From positions 1-15,283 of the forward strand of contig DAOTWP010000298.1 in assembly GCA_034435675.1 (NCBI GenBank): DNA of 15,283 nucleotides. Reading direction: 5' to 3'. This DNA comes from DAOTWP01 sp034435675. Its GTDB lineage: Bacteria; Chloroflexota; Anaerolineae; Aggregatilineales; Phototrophicaceae. The translations under genes were made by a program, and so were the position numbers. Positions 1-6,527 of this stretch are shown here, one piece after another (within the stretch, counting starts at the first letter, position 1; the number at the start of each line of letters is the position of its first letter). The notes below the pieces were generated by a model, which worked only from the letters and a program-made list of their open reading frames with translations, had not been told where the DNA came from and did no database searches.

Positions 1-475
1 CGAAAAAGATAAAGACGAACAGATCGCCCAGTCCGTGCGATGCCAGCGGAAACGGACCGCCGCTGTACGCCAGCGCCGCAAGCATGGACGCGACGCCAAT
101 AATCAGCACCGGAACACCGCCGACCAGAATCAGATAGACGCCGAGCAGCGCCGCCAGACCAAGCACAGTGCCGATGCCTAAGCGCAGTTCGGCAGGCGTC
201 AGCAAGCCGCTTGCCGCTGCGCGCGGCGGACCGAGACGTTCCGCTGTGTCAATGCCGCGCTGGAAATCGAAGTAATCGTTGGCGAGATTCACGGCGATTT
301 GCAGCAGCAGTGCCGCGCCAAGTGCCGCCAGCGCGGGCAGCAGCGCGAATGCGCCATCTGCCAGCGCCAGCGCCGCGCCGACCAGCACGGGTCCGACAGC
401 GGCGGGCAGTGTTTTGGGGCGAATTGCCAGCCGCCATACCTGAGCTTTTGTCATGGGTTGACCTGTCGGATTCAT
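1..475 (-). CDS. menA: 1,4-dihydroxy-2-naphthoate polyprenyltransferase (MenA), 3' part missing
   Basis: Membrane enzyme of the UbiA prenyltransferase superfamily that attaches a polyprenyl chain to 1,4-dihydroxy-2-naphthoate (DHNA), giving demethylmenaquinone. The window holds the N-terminal 158 residues of a protein usually near 300. Seen directly: an N-terminal WRLAIRPKTLPA stretch, several hydrophobic segments, and the Mg-prenyl diphosphate motif NDYFDF..G.D at residues 66-76, followed by GPPRA, which is diagnostic of MenA. A second acidic site begins near D151 (GLGDLFVFIFF) at the edge. Two in-frame ATGs exist. I chose 475 because AGGGG lies about 10 nt upstream and the gene then begins 7 bp after the menG stop; the ATG at 454 is the alternative. 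It is the last gene of this operon inside the window, directly after its partner methyltransferase. Family assignment is secure; the C-terminal half cannot be judged. Confidence 0.93.
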   Translation of the reverse strand, partial: MNPTGQPMTKAQVWRLAIRPKTLPAAVGPVLVGAALALADGAFALLPALAALGAALLLQIAVNLANDYFDFQRGIDTAERLGPPRAAASGLLTPAELRLGIGTVLGLAALLGVYLILVGGVPVLIIGVASMLAALAYSGGPFPLASHGLGDLFVFIFF

Positions 476-482
476 CAGCCTA

Positions 483-1193
483 TCACCCCTGCGGGCGTGT
501 GCCGACATGCACCGCCATTGTCCCAAACATAAAGCGCCGGTAACTGACCTGCTGTAATCCTGCCGCGCGCATGATCGCCGCCAGTTCCTCCGGGGTCTTG
601 AACGCCTGCGTCGACTCCGGCAAATACTGATACGCTGAAGGATCACGGGCAATTAAACGCCCCAGCGTGGGGATGGCGAAACGGAAATAGAGCAGAATGA
701 ACGGGCGCAGCAGATTGCGCGGCGGCGGCGATGTATCCAGGCAAACCACACGCCCGCCGGGTTTGACCACACGGAGCTGCTCGGCAAAGGCGCGCGGCAC
801 ATCAATCACGTTGCGCATCAGATAAGCAGACGTGACCGCATCAAACGTGCTGTCCGCATAAGGCAGGTTGAGCGCGTCCGCTTCGCACCACAGCACCTTG
901 CTCCCGCCTTGCCGTTCGCGCCCCACCAGCATCATCGGCGCGGAAAAATCCGCCCCAACCGCCCGTGCTGCCGAATCACGCTTGAGCGTATCCAGCGCCA
1001 GATCGCCGGTGCCGGTGGCGACATCCAGCAAAGCACCTCTCGCTGGAAGTGCTGCGACATCCAGCACATAGCGCCTCCAGCGGCGATCCTGTCCGAAGGT
1101 CATCAGGCGGTTCATCAGGTCATAGCGCGGGGCAATCCGCCCAAACATCTCACGTACATAACTGGCGCGTTCGCGCCCCTGCAATGCAGCCAT
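483..1193 (-). CDS. menG: Demethylmenaquinone methyltransferase (MenG/UbiE family)
   Basis: SAM-dependent C-methyltransferase that converts demethylmenaquinone to menaquinone, the last biosynthetic step, at the membrane surface. The 236-aa product has the family's N-terminal signature MFGRIAPRYDLMNRLMTFG (about residues 16-34), the SAM-binding motif LLDVATGTGDLAL (55-67), and the later RNVIDVPRAFAEQLRVVKPGG block. Length fits UbiE/MenG (about 230-250 aa). An upstream in-frame ATG would add 18 residues reaching into the permease gene. I prefer the ATG at 1193 because the sequence then starts in the conserved family N terminus, has GAGGA about 11 nt upstream, and lies 4 bp after the permease stop. 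Tight spacing with the permease before it and menA after it implies one transcript. The symbol menG rather than ubiE is chosen because menA is adjacent. The usual LE-F motif after the Gly-Gly block reads CLDTSPPPRN here, a modest deviation. Confidence 0.93.
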   Translation of the reverse strand: MAALQGRERASYVREMFGRIAPRYDLMNRLMTFGQDRRWRRYVLDVAALPARGALLDVATGTGDLALDTLKRDSAARAVGADFSAPMMLVGRERQGGSKVLWCEADALNLPYADSTFDAVTSAYLMRNVIDVPRAFAEQLRVVKPGGRVVCLDTSPPPRNLLRPFILLYFRFAIPTLGRLIARDPSAYQYLPESTQAFKTPEELAAIMRAAGLQQVSYRRFMFGTMAVHVGTRPQG

Positions 1194-1197
1194 CTGC

Positions 1198-1977
1198 TTA
1201 TTTATCCTCAATAAACTGCGCCGGATTGACCAGCCGTTCCAGCGCATTCAACGCGAAATACAGCAGCAGCCCCAACAGGCTCATCGCCAGAATCCCCGCC
1301 CACATCTGACGATAGCGCAGCGTGGGGTAGGTTTCGACGAAAATGTAGTAACCCAGCCCGACACGAGTCAGCGACTGTTCGACAAACACCAGCACGGCGA
1401 TGGCAATGCCCACGGACACCCGCAGCGCCGTCAGCACCGCGGGCAGTGATGCCGGGATATAGACATAACGAAACAACGCGCGCCGCCCTGCCCCCAGCGA
1501 ACGCACGGAAACGAGCAGTTCGGGACGAATACTTGCCGCCTGATCGCGCACAACCACGAGAATCTGAAAGAAGATGATCAGGGCGATCATCAGGATTTTG
1601 GAGGCGTCGCTGATACCAAAGAGCACATAGACGACTGGCAGCAGCACGATTTTGGGCAGCGGGTAGAGTATGCCGATCAACGGGGCAAAGACCCGATCTA
1701 TGGCGCGGAACTGCCCCAGCGCCAGCGCCGCCGGCGCCGCCAGCAGCACAGCCAGCAGCATTGCTGCCAGCACACGCCCGGCGCTTGCCAGCGTGTGCGC
1801 CCCCAGACTGCCGCCAATGTCACTGAAGAACACCGGCAATACGTCTGCCGGGGGTGGCATAATATCGCGGTTGATGATCCACGCAAGCACCTGCCACAAT
1901 GCGAAGAACATGACGACACCGAGCAGCGCCTGCCACAGACGATCACGCCGAAGTTGAAGGCGACGAAAAACCTTCAT
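1198..1977 (-). CDS. NitT/TauT-family ABC transporter permease
   Basis: Inner-membrane subunit of an ABC importer of the SsuC/TauC/ThiX/RibX kind, probably acting as a homodimer with the adjacent ATPase. The 259-aa protein has a cytoplasmic basic N terminus, a first membrane segment (about 15-35), a PPPADVLPVF stretch (41-50) typical of this family before the periplasmic loop, several further hydrophobic spans, and the EAA coupling loop around 157-187 (SVRSLGAGRRALFRYVYIP). The start codon lies inside the end of the ATPase gene (ATGA overlap, 4 bp), which indicates translational coupling. The menG start is 4 bp beyond its stop. The substrate cannot be read from the permease: family members move taurine, sulfonates, nitrate, pyrimidine or flavin precursors. 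The link to menaquinone genes is discussed in the findings. Confidence 0.9.
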   Translation of the reverse strand: MKVFRRLQLRRDRLWQALLGVVMFFALWQVLAWIINRDIMPPPADVLPVFFSDIGGSLGAHTLASAGRVLAAMLLAVLLAAPAALALGQFRAIDRVFAPLIGILYPLPKIVLLPVVYVLFGISDASKILMIALIIFFQILVVVRDQAASIRPELLVSVRSLGAGRRALFRYVYIPASLPAVLTALRVSVGIAIAVLVFVEQSLTRVGLGYYIFVETYPTLRYRQMWAGILAMSLLGLLLYFALNALERLVNPAQFIEDK

Positions 1978-2753
1978 AGCGGGTGCTCCAGAAGACCGCG
2001 CAGTTTTGCCACCGTATCAAAATATGCCTGGGTGTGGCGCGTGCCGACTGCCGCGTTGTGGATGCTGTGCGCATCACGGTTGGGGGGCTGCCCCAAGACG
2101 AGGATCTGCTCGCCCAGAAAAGTGGCTTCCTCAATACTGTGAGTCACGATGACTGTTGTCAGCGACTCCTCCGCCCGTAGTTCCAGCATCAGCCGCTGCA
2201 AATCCTCACGTGTGGGGGCATCGAGGGCGGAAAACGGCTCGTCCATCAGCAGCAGATTCGGCTCAAGCACCAGTGTCCGCGCGATTGCTGTGCGCTGGCG
2301 CTGCCCACCGGAAAGCTGTGCCGGATATTTCTTTTGTAGTTCAGCAATCCCCAGACGATTCAGCCAGTAGTCCAGCCGATTTTCCGCCGCCGTGCGATCC
2401 ATCGCCTGTTCGGGCGGGGCATGCCGCCCATCCGGACCGTAGAAGCGCCGGATGCGCAGCCCCAACCGCACGTTGTCACGCACCGTCGCCCAGGGCAGCA
2501 GCCCGTGATCCTGCAAAATCAACCCGGTACGCGGGCGTGGGCGTTCCAATGGCTGCCCGTCAATGCAGATAGCGTGGGCAGCGCTGCCTGTGACTGCCCG
2601 CAGCCCGGCAAGCAGGTAAAGCAGCGTGGTTTTGCCACAGCCCGAAGGACCCAGCAGCGCCCACGACTCCCCCGCACGCACCCGCCACGAGAACTGCTCG
2701 AAGATGAGGGTATGCCGGCTGTAGGCAAACGTCAAATCCTGCACTTCGATCAT
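1974..2753 (-). CDS. NitT/TauT-family ABC transporter ATP-binding protein
   Basis: Cytoplasmic ATPase that powers the adjacent importer. All nucleotide-binding elements are visible in the 259-aa product: Walker A GPSGCGKTT (35-43), Q-loop LQDHGLLPW (Q81), signature LSGGQ (147-151), Walker B LLLMDEP (167-173) and H-loop His205. The QDHGLLPW form resembles SsuB/TauB/ThiZ-type ATPases. A roughly 15-residue stretch rich in Arg, Gly and Pro (about 100-118, RRFYGPDGRHAPPEQ) between the Q-loop and the signature looks like a lineage-specific helical-domain insertion. The gene starts 107 bp after the solute-binding protein stop, in a gap with two stem-loops, and overlaps the permease by 4 bp. No strong Shine-Dalgarno sequence is visible before the ATG, so translation may depend on the leader structure or be inefficient compared with the binding protein. 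Confidence 0.9.
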   Translation of the reverse strand: MIEVQDLTFAYSRHTLIFEQFSWRVRAGESWALLGPSGCGKTTLLYLLAGLRAVTGSAAHAICIDGQPLERPRPRTGLILQDHGLLPWATVRDNVRLGLRIRRFYGPDGRHAPPEQAMDRTAAENRLDYWLNRLGIAELQKKYPAQLSGGQRQRTAIARTLVLEPNLLLMDEPFSALDAPTREDLQRLMLELRAEESLTTVIVTHSIEEATFLGEQILVLGQPPNRDAHSIHNAAVGTRHTQAYFDTVAKLRGLLEHPL

Positions 2754-2782
2754 ACGGCGATCCAGAGCTTAGCAGCATAGGC

Positions 2783-2810
2783 GGGGCGATCTGGTAAACC
2801 AGACCACCCC
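2783..2810 (-). other. Stem-loop between binding-protein and ATPase genes
   Basis: An imperfect inverted repeat: GGGG pairs with CCCC on the outside and TCTGG with CCAGA inside, closing a TAAA tetraloop, with internal mismatches. It lies in the 107-bp gap of the minus-strand operon and has no T-tract, so it is not a classic terminator. A likely role is stabilising the upstream binding-protein mRNA or reducing readthrough. Inferred from sequence symmetry only. Confidence 0.4.
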
Positions 2811-2840
2811 GGCAGACAAGACATTTTGCGGTACTGTGTT

Positions 2841-2853
2841 GGCTGCGCCAGCC
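2841..2853 (-). other. Short stem-loop just after the binding-protein stop codon
   Basis: GGCTG and CAGCC form a perfect 5-bp stem around a 3-nt loop, about 8 nt downstream of the TAG stop of the NMT1-type binding protein. There is no T-run. Together with the stem-loop at 2783-2810 it makes this gap structured. It may protect the 3' end of the binding-protein message. Short and weak, so confidence is low. Confidence 0.25.
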
Positions 2854-2860
2854 GTGTGGG

Positions 2861-3856
2861 CTAGCCGCCAGTTTCAGTGGCATCCGGTGTTGCTTCCATC
2901 TCGATAACCGGGAGAAACGCCGGATTGACGGAAGCTTCATAGGCAACCGGCGCATCCAGCAGTTCTTTGAATACCAGCCAGTCCATCACATCATCCCACT
3001 GATCCGGCGTGGGAAGCTGCGCCACAGGGAACGGCGGAATCACGTAAGTCTCCTGAATCGCTGGCGGCACATTCACGTTTTCCAAAAACACACCCCGATA
3101 GGCATCCGGGTCGGCGTTGAGGTCTTCAACTGCGCGCGTCCATGCCGCGAGAAATGCCGCCACCGCTGTAGGCTGTTCTTCGATATAGGTCGTGCGGAAG
3201 CTCAGCGTGCTGACACTGTAATCCGCATAAGCCGAGTCGTCAATAATCGGAACCGCGCCTGCCTCGACTGCCGCTTGCGCCAGCGGATCGGGCAGCGTTG
3301 CGGCAGGAATCTGCCCCTGCATCAGCAGTTGGAAGCGTTCCGGGATTGCCGGGACAGGCTGGAAAACAATCTGTTCAGCAGTCAGCCCTGCCTGCTGCAA
3401 CATGCGGAAGGTGGTGTATTCGATAATCGTGTTCGGGGAGACGGCAACCGGCACGCCTGCCAGATCAGCCGGGCTAGTGGCGCTGCTGCCTGGCGCGGCA
3501 AGCACGCGGAACACAGGTGCATTTTCATACGGGATGCGTGCCACAGCAACGATTTGCAACTGCGTCTCTTCGCGGTTGAACAGCGCCGTAGTGGTCATTT
3601 CATTGAGCACGCCGTCCACCTCGCCCGCTTGCAGCAGTTCATCACGCTGCACCGGACTGGCAACGGGAATCCCCTCCACCACGATGCCCACTTCTTCAAA
3701 ATAACCGTTCTGCTGCGCAATATAGAATGGCAGCGTATCCAGCACCGGCAGCAGCCCCATACGCAGCGTCGGCGTTTCGTCCTGCGCGGCAGCAGCACCA
3801 CCAAACGGAAGCAGAAGCAGCAGGAGCAGCGCTACAAAACGCACTGGTGTCTTCAT
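2861..3856 (-). CDS. NMT1/NitT-type ABC solute-binding protein, exported
   Basis: Extracytoplasmic binding protein that captures the ligand for the permease and ATPase encoded next. The 331-aa product begins with a basic stretch, a poly-Leu hydrophobic core (10-18) and GGAAAAQDE, a plausible signal peptidase I site; no lipobox cysteine is present. The mature part shows the family pattern PFYIAQQNGYFEEVGI (43-58), where the ligand pocket begins, and GEVDGVLNE (78-86). Family length is about 310-340 aa. The C terminus ends in an acidic Thr/Pro-rich tail (MEATPDATETGG). An AAGGAAAGGG element about 10 nt before the ATG is a good ribosome site. It is the first gene of the operon and is divergent from livK. 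NMT1-fold proteins bind taurine, nitrate, thiamine-pyrimidine or flavin precursors, and the menaquinone enzymes MqnA/MqnD share the broader fold, but the signal peptide here indicates a transport role. The ligand is unknown. Confidence 0.88.
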   Translation of the reverse strand: MKTPVRFVALLLLLLLPFGGAAAAQDETPTLRMGLLPVLDTLPFYIAQQNGYFEEVGIVVEGIPVASPVQRDELLQAGEVDGVLNEMTTTALFNREETQLQIVAVARIPYENAPVFRVLAAPGSSATSPADLAGVPVAVSPNTIIEYTTFRMLQQAGLTAEQIVFQPVPAIPERFQLLMQGQIPAATLPDPLAQAAVEAGAVPIIDDSAYADYSVSTLSFRTTYIEEQPTAVAAFLAAWTRAVEDLNADPDAYRGVFLENVNVPPAIQETYVIPPFPVAQLPTPDQWDDVMDWLVFKELLDAPVAYEASVNPAFLPVIEMEATPDATETGG

Positions 3857-3900
3857 TGAGTTTGACCCTTTCCTTACAAGCGCAAATGCTTAGCAGTTCC

Positions 3901-3918
3901 GAACACTCCACAGCGTTC
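3901..3918. promoter_or_regulatory. Inverted repeat, candidate operator
   Basis: GAACACTCCACAGCGTTC: two 7-bp arms (GAACACT and AGCGTTC) match as inverted repeats at 6 of 7 positions around a 4-bp centre. The arm is preceded by GTTCC, giving a second small palindrome GTTCCGAAC. It lies 45-62 bp upstream of the minus-strand binding-protein start, a position suited to a repressor site. No regulator is identified. Confidence 0.3.
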
Positions 3919-4059
3919 ACGAATTTCTGAATGTTATGGACGTTCTGGTATGTAAGGATAGCACAGAATCGCGCGCGCGCCTGTGACTTTAAGCCACCTG
4001 TTAGGTTGCCCGCGTGTGTGCAGCCCGCTACAGGGTCAGATTAACCGTACATGAGAAAA

Positions 4060-4088
4060 TTGGAGCTTAGGCTCGATTGGATTAGAAT
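4060..4088 (+). promoter_or_regulatory. Candidate sigma-70 promoter for the liv operon
   Basis: TTGGAG at 4060-4065 as a -35 element, a 17-bp spacer, and TAGAAT at 4083-4088 as a -10 element (5 of 6 to consensus). Transcription would start near 4095, giving a leader of about 48 nt before livK, which has GGAGAG at 4130-4135. The -35 match is only partial. Confidence 0.45.
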
Positions 4089-4142
4089 CGTGAAGATACA
4101 CATTACTCAAAATTAAACAAACTCAAACTGGAGAGTAGTGCT

Positions 4143-5372
4143 ATGCGAACCCGTAGTATACATCGACTGCTTGCTTTACTGCTGGTAGCAACTTTTGCCC
4201 TGACCGCCAGCGCAGTTCTGGCGCAGGAAGCAACCCCGGAAGCCACCCCCGAAGCGCGGATGGGCGCGTGGGAGGTTTGCCCTGATCCAACGGCACTTTC
4301 CGGCACAGTGAAGATGGGCGCGGTTTTCGCCCAGTCAGGACCGATTTCGGTCTACGGTGGTCCGCAGACGCAGGCAGTACAGCTTGCGGTCGAAGAAATC
4401 AACGCCGCGGGGTATCTGGGGGCAAATGCTACCCTGGAAGTGGTCTTTCAGGATTCGGGTGGCACCGCCGAGGGGGCTATTGCAGCCATGACCCAGCTTG
4501 TTGACGTGGATGGCGTGGTTGCCGTATTGGGACCGACGCTTTCGACAGAAGCCTTCGCCGCTGACCCAATCGCGCAGGAAGCAGGCATTCCGGTGATGGG
4601 CGTCAGCAATACCGCAGCGGGTATCACGGATATGGGCCCGTTTGTTTTCCGCGACAGCCTGCCGGAATCTTCAGTGATCCCTGGCACGATTGCGGGCGCA
4701 ACCGAAATACTGGGGCTGGAGCAGGTCGGCGTGCTTTATGGCAATGACGATGACTTCACCGTCAGCGGTTACAATGTGTTTATCGAAGCGCTGGATGAAA
4801 ACGGTGTGGAAGTATTGGGCGAAGAAACGTTCGCACGCGGCGACACCGACTTCAATGCACAACTGACCAACCTGATTGCGCTGGAACCGGATGCGCTGGT
4901 TGTGTCGGCACTGGCGGCAGAAGCAGTGCAGATTATCAGCCAGGCGCGCCAACTAGGCTATACGGGTCCGATCATCGGCGGCAACGGCTTCAATTCCCCG
5001 GCAGTGATTCAGGAAACGGGCGAGGCGTCTGAAGGCGTTATCGTGGGCGCGGCGTGGAACATTGCGTCTGAAGCCCCACTGAGTGCCACCTTCGCCGCCA
5101 ATTTTGAGGCAGCCTACGGCTTCCCGCCTGACCAGTTCGCGGCGCAGGCATATACCGGCGCATGGCTGATGGCAACCGCGATCCGCTGCGCTGACTCTGC
5201 TGATTCGGCGGCGATCCGCGATGCGCTGGCAGGCATCACCGAGTTTGACAGTCCGCTGGGTCTGTTCAGTTTTGATGAGAACCGCAACCCGGTGCATGCG
5301 CCGGTAGTGCAGATTGTGCGCGGTGGACGCTTTGTGCTGCTGAACGAAGAAACGGCGATGATGGGCGAGTAA
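4143..5372 (+). CDS. livK: Branched-chain amino-acid-type ABC solute-binding protein (LivK-like)
   Basis: Extracytoplasmic receptor of a hydrophobic amino acid (HAAT) importer, Peripla_BP_6 type. The 409-aa precursor has a signal peptide (1-27, LLALLLVATFALTASAVLAQ) ending in Ala-Gln with no lipobox cysteine, then an ATPEATPEA linker (30-38), and the mature fold from about residue 56 (VKMGAVFAQSGPISVYGGP). Typical landmarks are AVEEINAAGY (82-91), VVAVLGPTLSTEA (125-137), the SNTAAG segment near 155-160, and the C-terminal AAQAYTGAWLM block. The only cysteines are C46 and C349, a possible but unproven disulfide. GGAGAG lies 7 nt before the ATG. It opens a five-gene operon with livH, livM, livG and livF. 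The family also takes up amides, urea and aromatic compounds, so the ligand is not certain from sequence alone. Confidence 0.9.
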   Translation: MRTRSIHRLLALLLVATFALTASAVLAQEATPEATPEARMGAWEVCPDPTALSGTVKMGAVFAQSGPISVYGGPQTQAVQLAVEEINAAGYLGANATLEVVFQDSGGTAEGAIAAMTQLVDVDGVVAVLGPTLSTEAFAADPIAQEAGIPVMGVSNTAAGITDMGPFVFRDSLPESSVIPGTIAGATEILGLEQVGVLYGNDDDFTVSGYNVFIEALDENGVEVLGEETFARGDTDFNAQLTNLIALEPDALVVSALAAEAVQIISQARQLGYTGPIIGGNGFNSPAVIQETGEASEGVIVGAAWNIASEAPLSATFAANFEAAYGFPPDQFAAQAYTGAWLMATAIRCADSADSAAIRDALAGITEFDSPLGLFSFDENRNPVHAPVVQIVRGGRFVLLNEETAMMGE

Positions 5373-5384
5373 TCTGCGCCTCTG

Positions 5385-5418
5385 ACTGCGGGGGCGGGGA
5401 TCACCCTGCCCCTGCGGT
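5385..5418 (+). other. Long GC-rich stem-loop after livK
   Basis: A 15-bp stem (three G-T/T-G wobbles, otherwise Watson-Crick) closes an ATCA tetraloop at 5400-5403; the core is GGGGCGGGG against CCCTGCCCC. It starts 12 nt after the livK stop. No T-tract follows, so I read it as an mRNA-stabilising element or partial attenuator that lets the binding protein be made in excess over the permease, not as a full terminator. Confidence 0.6.
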
Positions 5419-5486
5419 TCACACCCTGCGGCAGCCCTGGATAATTGAGTCTGGCGGTGGTTGCGCCGCGTGAAGGACGTCGAAAA

Positions 5487-5510
5487 ATGCTGTTTCAAGC
5501 CTATCGATAG
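5487..5510 (+). CDS. Possible seven-codon leader peptide upstream of livH
   Basis: ATG followed by six sense codons (MLFQAYR) and TAG, with AAGGA 9 nt upstream (5473-5477). The last codons form the perfect palindrome CTATCGATAG (5501-5510), and a stem-loop starts 10 nt later. The position, between livK and livH, fits a translated leader, but it has only one branched-chain residue and no codon run, so an amino-acid attenuator is not shown. It may be chance. Confidence 0.2.
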   Translation: MLFQAYR

Positions 5511-5520
5511 ACTGATCTCC

Positions 5521-5550
5521 CCGAACAACGGGAGTAATCCCCTTGTTGGG
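5521..5550 (+). other. Stem-loop in the livK-livH gap
   Basis: AACAA (5524-5528) pairs with TTGTT (5543-5547) and GGG (5530-5532) with CCC (5539-5541) around an AGTAAT loop, with one C-C mismatch and flanking CC/GG pairs beyond a G-G mismatch. It is followed by GTTTACGG, not a T-run. Together with the earlier stem-loop and the mini reading frame it makes this 228-bp gap unusually structured. Function is unproven. Confidence 0.35.
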
Positions 5551-5600
5551 TTTACGGATAGAACTTTTACCAATGGCTGCTCGATAACTGACGCTTCTTG

Positions 5601-6515
5601 ATGGACACCTTACTACAACAACTGATCAACGCCATTTCACTGGGTGCAATCTACAGCCTGTTTGCGCTAGGTTATGCGCTGGTGTTTAGTGTGCTGGGTG
5701 TGTTGAATCTGGCGCACAGCGCGATTTTCACATCTGGCGCGGTTTTTGGGCTGATTGCGGTGCTGCCTGCTGGCGATGGCGGGTTCGGACTGCCGGTGTG
5801 GATGGGCTTTCTGGTGGCGATGCTCGGCTCCGGGCTGCTAGGCGTGCTGCTGGAGCGCATTGCTTTCATGCCGCTGCGCCGCCGGCAGGCACCGCGCATT
5901 TCACAGTTGATCAGCAGCATTGGCGCGGCAATTGTGTTTGTCAACCTCGCAGAGCAGTTCTTTAACGCTGTTTACAACCGCACTGAGCTGTATTATCCCC
6001 TTGATCTGTTATCGCTTCAGCCGATCAGTATCGGCAATCTGACGATTGACCCGCTGCGCCTGCTGATCCTCGCGGTGGCGCTGCTGCTGATGTTTGCGCT
6101 GCAATTCCTGGTCATGCGCACGCGCACGGGGCAGGCAATGCGCACGGTAGCGTACAACCAGCGTGTCGCCGGGCTGCTGGGCGTGGATACGAACCGCATC
6201 TTCCTGCTGACGTTTTTCCTTGCAGGCGTGCTGGGCGGCGCGGGCGGCATGCTCTATGGGCTGAGCTTCCGGCAGGTTACGCCGTATATCGGGCAGAATG
6301 TGGCGCTTGTGGGGCTGGTGGCAATTGTGCTGGGCGGTATGGGCAGCATCAACGGCGCGCTGCTGGGCGGATTTATGGTCGCCGGGCTGCAAGTCTTTAG
6401 CGTCGCGTTTCTGGACAGCAGCTATCGTGACGCCATTGTTTTTGTGCTGTTTCTGGTGATTCTGCTGGTACGCCCGCAGGGATTGCTGGGACAACCACAG
6501 CAGACACGCGCGTAA
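5601..6515 (+). CDS. livH: Branched-chain amino-acid-type ABC permease LivH
   Basis: First of the two membrane subunits of the HAAT importer; it pairs with LivM. The 304-aa protein shows the family hallmarks: ISLGAIYSLFALGYALVFSVLGVLNLAHS (about 12-40, with the conserved N-[LF]-AH element), a central IPRIS-type ISQLISSIGAAI segment, the cytoplasmic coupling loop RTGQAMRTVAYNQRVAGLLGVD, and VALVGLVAIVLGGMGSINGALLGG near the C terminus. At least seven hydrophobic spans are visible. A TTG at 5598 directly precedes the ATG; I chose the ATG at 5601. No Shine-Dalgarno sequence is recognisable before either, which is odd for an operon gene that sits 228 bp after its neighbour. livM starts 12 bp after its stop. 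Confidence 0.92.
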   Translation: MDTLLQQLINAISLGAIYSLFALGYALVFSVLGVLNLAHSAIFTSGAVFGLIAVLPAGDGGFGLPVWMGFLVAMLGSGLLGVLLERIAFMPLRRRQAPRISQLISSIGAAIVFVNLAEQFFNAVYNRTELYYPLDLLSLQPISIGNLTIDPLRLLILAVALLLMFALQFLVMRTRTGQAMRTVAYNQRVAGLLGVDTNRIFLLTFFLAGVLGGAGGMLYGLSFRQVTPYIGQNVALVGLVAIVLGGMGSINGALLGGFMVAGLQVFSVAFLDSSYRDAIVFVLFLVILLVRPQGLLGQPQQTRA

Positions 6516-6527
6516 GGCGGCAGGATT

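Larger units (their letters stand above)
3857..4142. promoter_or_regulatory. Divergent intergenic region between two importer operons
   Basis: A 286-bp gene-free stretch between the start codons of two outward-reading binding-protein genes, so it should hold promoters for both. The plus-strand promoter candidate (4060-4088) and an inverted repeat (3901-3918) are listed separately. A CG-alternating run (3970-3980) and a CGCGTGTGTGCA run (4011-4022) sit in the middle. I found no convincing -35/-10 pair for the minus-strand operon and no sequence matching the TPP or FMN riboswitch cores I could recognise. Confidence 0.6.

Noticed and set aside
1194..1247. N-terminal extension of menG
   Set aside because: Reads into the permease gene and lies before the conserved family N terminus; the ATG at 1193 has a good ribosome site.
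2861..3856. MqnA/MqnD-type menaquinone enzyme instead of a receptor
   Set aside because: Shared fold and location next to men genes made this worth a look, but the clear signal peptide and adjacent permease and ATPase fit a transport receptor.
3857..4142. Riboswitch (TPP or FMN) ahead of the NMT1-type receptor
   Set aside because: I looked for conserved core segments on the minus strand because related importers carry cofactor precursors, but saw none.
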